A DNA stretch of 6,624 bases from NCBI GenBank assembly GCA_031282385.1, contig JAITDV010000052.1, forward strand, positions 1 through 6,624, in the 5' to 3' direction. Source of the stretch: Planctomycetaceae bacterium (GTDB lineage: Bacteria; Planctomycetota; Planctomycetia; Pirellulales; Thermoguttaceae). Shown in pieces: positions 1 to 5,061 of the stretch; position 1 is the first letter of the stretch, and every line of letters starts with the position of its first letter. The position numbers were made by a program, and so were the translations under genes. Under the pieces are notes generated by a model. That model was not told the origin of the DNA, did not search any database, and saw nothing but the letters and a program-made list of their open reading frames with translations.

Positions 1-281
1 TGTAATTTAATACTGTCGCCGAATCGTTGATAAAGATCGTTTGAAAATTGAATACAAGCAGGATCGTGTTTTGGTTCTTTCGACAAATCAATTTCACCTA
101 AATCTGTTGTTACCAATTTTCCGTCTTTGTTGTATATAAGTTTTGCGTTGACAGTTTTTGGTGTTGCAGATTTTTTCCAGCTGATAAAAGGAATAAGATC
201 ATCATTCGGCAAAAGACCCGCAAATTCAAAAGTCGCAACTCCATCTTTTACCCATACCGGTTTTTCCCGCAACACACCGAT
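1..281 (-). other. Probable third golvesin-like module C, cut by the window edge
   Basis: From about residue 1311 the YD pattern stops and a beta-rich segment begins: 'GVATFEFAGLLPNDDLIPFI' followed by 'SWKKSATPKTVNAKLIYNKD'. The layout (F-x-F-x-x-L-x-P, then S-W-K-x, then an A-K-L strand) follows modules A and B in the same order. The expected Q-x-x-x-P element is not clear, and the module runs off the left edge, so this is less certain than A and B. Confidence 0.45.
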
Positions 282-3200
282 ATAATTAGCGATACCGCGC
301 CCGCATTGATCGTACAATAAAGAATTGACAACACCATCCGGCGCAATTATTGCCGATAATTGGTTACGTCTGTTATAAAATTGGCGTGTAGTTGGAGACG
401 GCGCATTTTCGTTTGGTTTGGGCAAGATTGTTGCGGTTTTTTGACCTTGACGATTGAATTGGAAAATAGTTTTGTTTCCGGCAACATCAATTTTCGTAAC
501 GATATTTCCGCGATTATCGTATCCGGTTTTTTCCGATTGACCAAGATGATTTATCGTTTCAATAATTCGTTTGCGGACATCGTGTTTGAATGCGGTTTTT
601 TGTCCTGCAGGATTTATCGTTACAATAATTTCACCGGATTTATCACGCTGATGTTTCGTAACAAGCTGTCGAATTGTTCCGCGCCGATCATCGTCCGTTT
701 GAATTATTTGGACAACTTCACTAAACGGATTATGCGAATATTCTGTTGTGTAACCGTAAGGGCTAATTTGTTTAGAAACATTTCCCGCGTCATCATAAAC
801 GGTTTCCGTAATTGATTCGGGACGTTTGGGATCAAGTGTTGATAAAATCGTTTTTGTTGGTCTGGCAAGTTTATCATATTCGTAACGCGTAATATTGCCG
901 AAACGATCAATCGTCTCAATAAGATTGCCGTTATTAATGTCGTATCGATTACGCGCCAGCGATTTGATCTCAATAAATTTCAAACTCACAAGCGAAACAT
1001 CAACTTCAGATTCAAGCATAATTTCAGCCGTTCCATTTTTCGTTACAATAATTCCGATTGATCTGAAATCATTTCCCGCAATCGGATGTTTGCCGGGCGC
1101 AATTGTTTGATCAATCGTTTTTGTCAATATATTACTGCCGTCAGATTTGACCGTAAGTTTTGCAGCAATAGAATTTTTCGCGTCGGGTTTCCAGCTTGCC
1201 AATATTTCGTAACGTTTATTCGGTTCAAGATTATTGATTGATCCGACGGCATTTTTCGTGTTGCTATTTTTTATGGCAACATCAATCGGTTTAACTTTGG
1301 GATCAAAATTAAATTCTTCAATCACTCTGTCAACCGCGTCAAAAATTTTGCCGCTTACAATTCCAAAAACATTTTTTGAATATGCCTCGCGATTCGCAAA
1401 ATCGAAAAAAGTCTCCGTTATTTGAGTTTCATTTTCGACAGTTTTAATTTGACGATTTAACAAATCATAACCGAACTCGATCTTGCGACCAGCCGCATCG
1501 GATTGTGCAATTAATTGATTATCTTTATTGTAACGAAAAATCGCCAACGGCTGAATTTCAATCAATCGAATTGTTGCCGTCGAAACATCGCCGACGCCTT
1601 TATCGGTTTTAATTGCGGTGATTTTCAGAGATGGGTTTTTTGCGGTGATTCGACCGATTGATTGATAAATTTCATTTTGTCCGAGACTTCCGTAAACGTG
1701 TTTGTGCGGTTCGTCTTTTTGATTAATTGTATGCTGGTAAAGCGGTTCGGTTTTGTCTTTTTGGAAGAAATCAAAACGCGACCGTGCCGGATTACCAAAA
1801 TCTTTTTTCCACGTTATAAATATTTCGTAACGTTTATTCGGCGAAAGTTTGTCAAATCTCCATTCGCCTGTTCCGGTTGTTGAATGAATTTCTCCGCCTT
1901 CAACGTACTGATATTTTTCGATCAATTTACCTTGCAGATTGTAAGCGTTTCCGGTTGCATAACCTGCCGGATCGATTTGTGCAATCAACAATCCGCCCGG
2001 AATTGATGGAACTGCCGGCAAAGGCGACGGCGAATAAGAATAAAATTCTTCCGTATAAGCCGCCGCAGATTTCTCATCGTCAAAAGATGAAGACTTGACA
2101 ATATTACCGGTGCGCGGATCGATCTCATTTATGGTAACAACGCCGTTATAATCAACAATTTTTTTGACCGCATTCGTCCGCGAATCATACTCCCAACTCT
2201 GCTCTCCGCGTCCAAACGGCAATATTTCCTTGACACGATTTCCGCGTGAATCATATTCGTAACGATAATTCAGAGCAACTTGTTTTCCATTCTCATCAAC
2301 AGCAATTTGAGTTTTTTCTGTTACTTGACCTTGTGCGTTTCGTTTATATTTTATTGTGTTCCCAAGCGGATCAACAACTTCAAGCGGATAACCCCAGATG
2401 CCGAATTTTGTTGTTGTCTTGTTGCCGTCAACAATTTTTGTCCCGACAATTGCATCGGTTGGAATTAACTTTGCGGGATTCTCTTTTGTGCCTTCACCAT
2501 TTTTCGTTACAATAATTCCTGCCGTTATCGGACTAATAAAAGTTTCAACACACCCGTTAGGATGCGCGATCTTACTCAACCGTTTTGCGTGATCGTATTC
2601 GTATTTTGTGGTTTCGCCGTTGGGCATTGTTACGGAAGTTATGAGGTTGTCGGTGTTGTAAGTGAATCGCGTAACTGTTGGCGGCAAAAGATTTGCAGCG
2701 TCAGGCGACGGTCCGGTAATTGTGATAATTCGTCCGGCGTCATCGTGCGTAAAAGTTGTAACTTTATTTTCCGGCGCAACAACTTCTTTCAAATAACCCG
2801 TATCTTTATCGTAACGAAATTCCGTCGCCGGCCCATCCGCCAATGTTTTTTTCGCAAGACGACCAATATCATTGTACTCGTATCGCGTTGTATTTCCCGC
2901 CGCATCAGTTTCGCTTGTGATGAAACCTTCGGTATTAAACACGCGAAAACTGCCGTCTTTTGCAAGCATTTTGAAACCGTTTCTCCAATCGCCAGTCAAG
3001 TTGTAATCGCTCAAATCATACGTTTTATCCGCAACCCATTTCTTTTTGATGTAATTAAATTTGTGCATTCCGCGATAATAGAAAAAAATCCCGCTGTCGC
3101 TCCGAACCAATCTCGGCATCAGTCCGAAAACCCAACCTTTGCCAAGTCCGCTATTGAGATTGTTAAAAATTTCCTGACGTCCGACGGCAATTGATTGATC

Positions 3201-4211
3201 GGTAGTTCCGTCGGAATAATGGCGTGTGATTTGTACTTGCCACTTGTAACTGCCTGAATTTAAGGACGAAACATCAACCGGAATTGAAAACCGATAAGAA
3301 ACATCCGGCTTCGCGTCTTTTGCGTCGAACACTAATTTTTTCGGTTCTTTGAACAAAAGCGGTCCGTATTGCATTAGTTCAACGGTTATGAGTTGTGGAG
3401 TTTTTGGTTTTTGATTTAGCGCAACGTTAATTATTTTTGGCTGCGTGGAAGTTGCAACAGGTACAAAAAATCTTACGCCGTTGCCGAACATATTATCGTA
3501 ACGATAATTCTTATCGTATCCGGTGATGTTGGGTTTAGTTTCATTTACGAATAGATCGAGGGTAGCTTCGGCTTGACCGGAGTTGTGAGAAAAGTTTTGT
3601 ACGCGGGTATTTGCGCCGGCGGCGAAAGCCATAACGCCGAGTCCGCCGAGTGCTGAATTAGTTTGAGCGGTTGTGGGGGCGGGGCAAGAATCGCCGCTGC
3701 ACTCGTCGCAATCTTCGTCTTCTTTACAAATATCGGGGCAAGGTTGCGGGGTTACATTATCTAAAATGGTAAATTCACATACAGCTGTACCTGTGCCGGA
3801 GTAGTTGTGAGTATCGTTACCGACGGTGTGGGAAAAATTGATGGTTGCGGTTGCGGTAACTGACTTGAAACCCGGTTCAGAAAAAGAAACAATAAAACCC
3901 CAATTGGGCGAATAACCATCAGTATTTTTTTCTTTGCCCGACGGCGTCAATGTCCAAGTGTGATTAGGCGGCACCATTTCAGCTCGCACTTCGGGATCGT
4001 CGCAAATTGCGGACGCTTCAAAACAATAGACATATTTTATAGGTGTATTACTTTCATCTCTTTGTACGTCAATAAGCGTGTAATTATTAACCAATACACT
4101 AACCGTCAACGTATGTTCTGGCTGCTGCGCGGAAATTGCAATTTGAGACGTTGCAGACCACAAAGAAACGAAAGAAACCAAACACAAAAAAATAAACAAC
4201 CTAGTTTTCAT
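1..4211 (-). CDS. Giant secreted YD-repeat (RHS-type) protein with golvesin-like modules; C-terminus outside the window
   Basis: The frame is open for 1403 codons without a stop. The ATG at 4211 follows GGAG at 8 nt spacing and begins a Sec signal peptide (K3/R4, hydrophobic core about 5-19). Residues 30-150 look beta-rich, and 158-176 hold five Cys among acidic residues. Residues 235-425 resemble the leader that precedes YD repeats, including 'LNSGLGKGW' near 352-360. YD repeats start near 428 with units such as 'DAAGNTTRYEYNDIGRL' and fill about 428-550, 600-770, 886-970 and 1084-1310. Between them sit three beta-sandwich modules (about 772-885, 972-1083 and 1311 onward). YD repeats normally form a hollow beta-shell or extended fibre on the cell surface; some carry a C-terminal toxin, but that end is not visible here. 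The role could therefore be adhesin, surface structure or polymorphic toxin. The family assignment is firm; the function is not known. Confidence 0.93.
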   Translation of the reverse strand, partial: MKTRLFIFLCLVSFVSLWSATSQIAISAQQPEHTLTVSVLVNNYTLIDVQRDESNTPIKYVYCFEASAICDDPEVRAEMVPPNHTWTLTPSGKEKNTDGYSPNWGFIVSFSEPGFKSVTATATINFSHTVGNDTHNYSGTGTAVCEFTILDNVTPQPCPDICKEDEDCDECSGDSCPAPTTAQTNSALGGLGVMAFAAGANTRVQNFSHNSGQAEATLDLFVNETKPNITGYDKNYRYDNMFGNGVRFFVPVATSTQPKIINVALNQKPKTPQLITVELMQYGPLLFKEPKKLVFDAKDAKPDVSYRFSIPVDVSSLNSGSYKWQVQITRHYSDGTTDQSIAVGRQEIFNNLNSGLGKGWVFGLMPRLVRSDSGIFFYYRGMHKFNYIKKKWVADKTYDLSDYNLTGDWRNGFKMLAKDGSFRVFNTEGFITSETDAAGNTTRYEYNDIGRLAKKTLADGPATEFRYDKDTGYLKEVVAPENKVTTFTHDDAGRIITITGPSPDAANLLPPTVTRFTYNTDNLITSVTMPNGETTKYEYDHAKRLSKIAHPNGCVETFISPITAGIIVTKNGEGTKENPAKLIPTDAIVGTKIVDGNKTTTKFGIWGYPLEVVDPLGNTIKYKRNAQGQVTEKTQIAVDENGKQVALNYRYEYDSRGNRVKEILPFGRGEQSWEYDSRTNAVKKIVDYNGVVTINEIDPRTGNIVKSSSFDDEKSAAAYTEEFYSYSPSPLPAVPSIPGGLLIAQIDPAGYATGNAYNLQGKLIEKYQYVEGGEIHSTTGTGEWRFDKLSPNKRYEIFITWKKDFGNPARSRFDFFQKDKTEPLYQHTINQKDEPHKHVYGSLGQNEIYQSIGRITAKNPSLKITAIKTDKGVGDVSTATIRLIEIQPLAIFRYNKDNQLIAQSDAAGRKIEFGYDLLNRQIKTVENETQITETFFDFANREAYSKNVFGIVSGKIFDAVDRVIEEFNFDPKVKPIDVAIKNSNTKNAVGSINNLEPNKRYEILASWKPDAKNSIAAKLTVKSDGSNILTKTIDQTIAPGKHPIAGNDFRSIGIIVTKNGTAEIMLESEVDVSLVSLKFIEIKSLARNRYDINNGNLIETIDRFGNITRYEYDKLARPTKTILSTLDPKRPESITETVYDDAGNVSKQISPYGYTTEYSHNPFSEVVQIIQTDDDRRGTIRQLVTKHQRDKSGEIIVTINPAGQKTAFKHDVRKRIIETINHLGQSEKTGYDNRGNIVTKIDVAGNKTIFQFNRQGQKTATILPKPNENAPSPTTRQFYNRRNQLSAIIAPDGVVNSLLYDQCGRGIANYIGVLREKPVWVKDGVATFEFAGLLPNDDLIPFISWKKSATPKTVNAKLIYNKDGKLVTTDLGEIDLSKEPKHDPACIQFSNDLYQRFGDSIKL
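963..1298 (-). other. Golvesin/Xly-like beta-sandwich module B inside the YD-repeat protein
   Basis: Residues about 972-1083 parallel module A: 'LEPNKRYEILASWKPDAKNS', then 'AAKLTV', 'IDQTIAPGK', 'FRSIGIIVTKNG' and 'VSLVSLKFIEI'. The 'DQ..AP' element and the preceding 'ASW' are the best matches to the planctomycete module. Modules A and B share a 23-bp identical DNA stretch (1201-1223 and 1819-1841) that encodes the 'PNKRYEI' segment. Both are followed by the same kind of linker, IEI-x-x-LA-x-x-RY, leading back into YD repeats. This points to duplication of a module together with its linker. Confidence 0.62.
1557..1898 (-). other. Golvesin/Xly-like beta-sandwich module A inside the YD-repeat protein
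   Basis: Residues about 772-885 interrupt the YD repeats. Visible landmarks are 'TGTGEWRFDKLSPNKRYEIF', then 'ITWKKDFGNPARSRF', 'INQKDEP' and a closing strand pair ending 'ATIRLIEI'. This order (W-F-x-x-L-x-P-x-x-x-Y-x-[IV], T-W, an A/R-containing strand, N/D-Q-x-x-x-P, final hydrophobic strand) matches my memory of golvesin C-terminal/Xly-like modules in planctomycete repeat proteins. Those modules are thought to bind carbohydrate or act as adhesive spacers. The assignment rests on pattern only, and an FN3-like or other beta-sandwich fold remains possible. Confidence 0.6.
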
Positions 4212-4219
4212 TACCACAG

Positions 4220-4223
4220 CTCC
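4220..4223 (-). promoter_or_regulatory. Ribosome-binding site of the YD-repeat gene
   Basis: On the minus strand the sequence reads TGGAG-CTGTGGTA-ATG. GGAG lies 8 nt before the ATG at 4211. The codons that follow form a clean signal peptide, which fixes this start. Confidence 0.75.
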
Positions 4224-4262
4224 ACAAAAATTATTTAGAATTCAAGTTAAAATTTTTAGCAC

Positions 4263-4291
4263 GTCATAAAATTACCTCACACGATTAACAA
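4263..4291 (-). promoter_or_regulatory. Weak sigma-70-like promoter candidate for the YD-repeat gene
   Basis: TTGTTA (4291-4286) and TATGAC (4268-4263) are separated by 17 nt on the minus strand, ending about 50 nt upstream of the start codon. Each box matches the consensus only in part (the -10 box 4 of 6), and AT-rich DNA produces such pairs by chance. Confidence 0.25.
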
Positions 4292-4347
4292 TGAGCGGAA
4301 ATTCTACCGCCGACCCACAAGTCGTCAACCCCCCCAACAATAAAATT

Positions 4348-4387
4348 TTTTGTCCACGAATTTCCACTAATTTACGCGAATTATTTT
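4348..4387 (-). repeat. 40-bp intergenic direct repeat, copy 1
   Basis: Identical over 40 bases to 4669-4708, in the same orientation. Read on the minus strand it contains imperfect 10-bp tandem units: a degenerate TAATTCGCGT, then AAATTAGTGG, then AAATTCGTGG. From memory, sequences of this kind (AATTCG-x-GTAAATTAGTGGAAATTCGTGG) recur in intergenic DNA of several environmental bacterial phyla; this could not be checked here. It lies downstream of the propeller fragment and upstream of the YD-repeat gene. Confidence 0.85.
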
Positions 4388-4428
4388 TAGGATAATTTAA
4401 TTTGTGATCAATTTGTGAAAATTAGTGG
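4364..4428. repeat. Imperfect inverted repeat formed by copy 1 and a degenerate inverted copy
   Basis: The arms 4364-4382 (CCACTAATTTACGCGAATT) and 4410-4428 (AATTTGTGAAAATTAGTGG) are complementary at 16 of 19 positions, with a 27-nt loop. The right arm is a second, inverted version of the 40-bp repeat's core. It also encodes the last residues of the propeller fragment, and its edge abuts the stop codon. It could form a hairpin in the transcript, but no U-run follows directly, so it is not called a terminator. Confidence 0.65.
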
Positions 4429-4632
4429 ATAAAAAATAACACCAACATATTCCGTTCCAATCCAAGCTCCTCCGTTGCCGTCGGAGATTAGAGCGAAAAT
4501 AAATTTCGCATTGAGACCGGCAATTTGTTTGACAAGCTGTTCAGTTTTATTTTGAGCAATTGAAAGATCTGAAAGAATCACAATTGTCAAAATAATTATC
4601 GTTACAAAAAAAGATTTTTTGATCATGCTCAT
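4408..4632 (-). pseudogene. Truncated secreted beta-propeller-type protein, probable gene remnant
   Basis: The 74-codon frame has a strong GGAGG site and a clear signal peptide: K5/K6, a hydrophobic core over about 8-20, and a likely cut after 'LSIA'. About 30 mature residues follow, ending in 'ISDGNGGAWIGTEYVGV'. The D-x-x-G-x-x-W-I-G-T core is the signature of a two-component-regulator-propeller (Reg_prop) type blade. Intact proteins carry many such blades, but here only one is present. Coding sense stops where the degenerate repeat begins (about 4430), and the final residues (FYPLIFTN) come from repeat DNA. I infer a gene cut short by repeat insertion or by deletion between repeats. The alternative is a genuine small secreted protein with a recently acquired C-terminus. 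Translation may still occur, since signals at the 5' end are intact. Confidence 0.6.
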
Positions 4633-4636
4633 GTTT

Positions 4637-4641
4637 CCTCC
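4637..4641 (-). promoter_or_regulatory. Strong Shine-Dalgarno site of the propeller fragment
   Basis: GGAGG stands 4 nt before the ATG at 4632 and 10 nt before a second in-frame ATG at 4626. The first spacing is short and the second slightly long, so either start is possible. Starting at 4626 removes only Met-Ser and leaves MIKK as the signal-peptide N-region. Confidence 0.65.
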
Positions 4642-4668
4642 AACTTTTATTAGCCGCAGAGAGAATAA

Positions 4669-4708
4669 TTTTGTCCACGAATTTCCACTAATTTACGCGA
4701 ATTATTTT
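4669..4708 (-). repeat. 40-bp intergenic direct repeat, copy 2
   Basis: Exact match to 4348-4387 in the same orientation. It sits about 35 nt upstream of the propeller fragment's start codon. The two copies thus bracket that fragment, with 281 bases between them. The inverted-repeat end of the MITE-like element begins almost directly after this copy. Confidence 0.85.
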
Positions 4709-4710
4709 AG

Positions 4711-5057
4711 GGGAACTTCTAAAAACCTTTTATTTCAAAACGCACAATTTTCAAAAACAATACTTGTAACTATTCAGTTGATTGTATGTGTATTGTGTTT
4801 TTCATCCGCCGATATTTACAACCCTGTAAGGGTTGTCCTCAAATAATCGTCCGTCATAAATTCAGGGCAACTCTTACAGAGTTGACAAAGTGTTGTTTTT
4901 GCCCCCAGTTAAAACTGGGGGTTATTCACAGTAAACTCCTACGGAGTAAGTAGTATGCTTGTCTTGTTCGTGAATTAAACGCCCGAAAACTACTGAATAG
5001 TTACAATGCTTTTTTTGAAAATCATTTTGTCCGAGATCGGTTTTTTAGAACCTTCCT
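4711..5057. mobile_element. MITE-like non-coding element with long imperfect terminal inverted repeats
   Basis: The innermost part of the ends is a perfect 15-bp inverted repeat: TTGTAACTATTCAGT at 4764-4778 and its complement at 4992-5006. Similarity continues outward with small gaps: ATTTTCAAAAA at 4747-4757 against 5012-5022, and TTCTAAAAA-CC near 4717-4727 against about 5039-5050. Each end is therefore some 65 bp long and imperfect. The interior has no credible gene and holds four short hairpins. The right end stops a few bases beyond the stop codon of the HEAT gene, and the left end touches the 40-bp repeat. No clear target-site duplication is seen, and outer boundaries are approximate. 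A non-autonomous or REP-type element mobilised elsewhere in the genome is the likeliest reading. Confidence 0.55.
4818..4947. repeat. Cluster of four short perfect hairpins (REP/BIME-like)
   Basis: Hairpin 1 (4818-4836) is ACAACCCT-gta-AGGGTTGT. Hairpin 2 (4868-4884) is CAACTCT-tac-AGAGTTG. Hairpin 3 (4902-4921) is CCCCCAGTT-aa-AACTGGGGG. Hairpin 4 (4935-4947) is ACTCC-tac-GGAGT. Stems are 8, 7, 9 and 5 bp and all are perfect. Hairpins 1 and 2 share the stem CAAC-x-CT and differ by one paired change (C:G against T:A), and hairpins 2 and 4 show a similar paired exchange. This layout resembles REP/BIME intergenic elements mobilised by RAYT (TnpA-REP) enzymes, but no such enzyme is in the window. 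As the hairpins lie downstream of the HEAT gene they could also stabilise or end its transcript. Confidence 0.7.
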
Positions 5058-5061
5058 TTAA

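Larger units (their letters stand above)
4212..4347. other. Gap upstream of the YD-repeat gene
   Basis: No complete gene is present. The stretch holds the ribosome-binding site, a weak promoter candidate, a run of seven C (4329-4335) and a short open minus-strand segment at 4341-4285 that could encode 'GVDDLWVGGRIS'. That peptide resembles a fragment of FAD-dependent oxidoreductases but is too short to call a gene. Confidence 0.5.

Noticed and set aside
360..815. Plus-strand open frame of 151 codons
   Set aside because: Antisense shadow of the YD repeats; its repeated segments are the reverse reading of the YD motifs.
2562..3194. Plus-strand open frame of 210 codons
   Set aside because: It lies wholly antisense to the YD-repeat gene, whose minus-strand frame has clear family motifs. 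The plus-strand product is Arg/Cys/Phe-rich with no recognisable domain and no good ribosome-binding site.
4295..4310. GCGG/CCGC hairpin upstream of the YD-repeat gene as a regulatory structure
   Set aside because: A 4-bp stem with an 8-nt loop is too weak to support and has no U-run or conserved partner.
4408..4632. Type I toxin or other small functional peptide
   Set aside because: The signal-peptide cut site and D-x-x-G-x-x-W-I-G-T motif fit the start of a secreted propeller protein better than a small membrane toxin.
4619..4846. Plus-strand open frame of 75 codons across the repeats
   Set aside because: It runs through the 40-bp repeat and the inverted-repeat end of the MITE-like element, and has no protein-like composition or start signal.
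4818..4947. CRISPR array
   Set aside because: The repeated units are short palindromes of different sequence with no constant repeat or uniform spacer length, and no cas gene is present.
5032..5046. CCGAGATCGG followed by T-run as a plus-strand terminator
   Set aside because: The stem is only 3-4 bp with a very tight loop, and no plus-strand gene ends there. It is also part of the inverted-repeat end.
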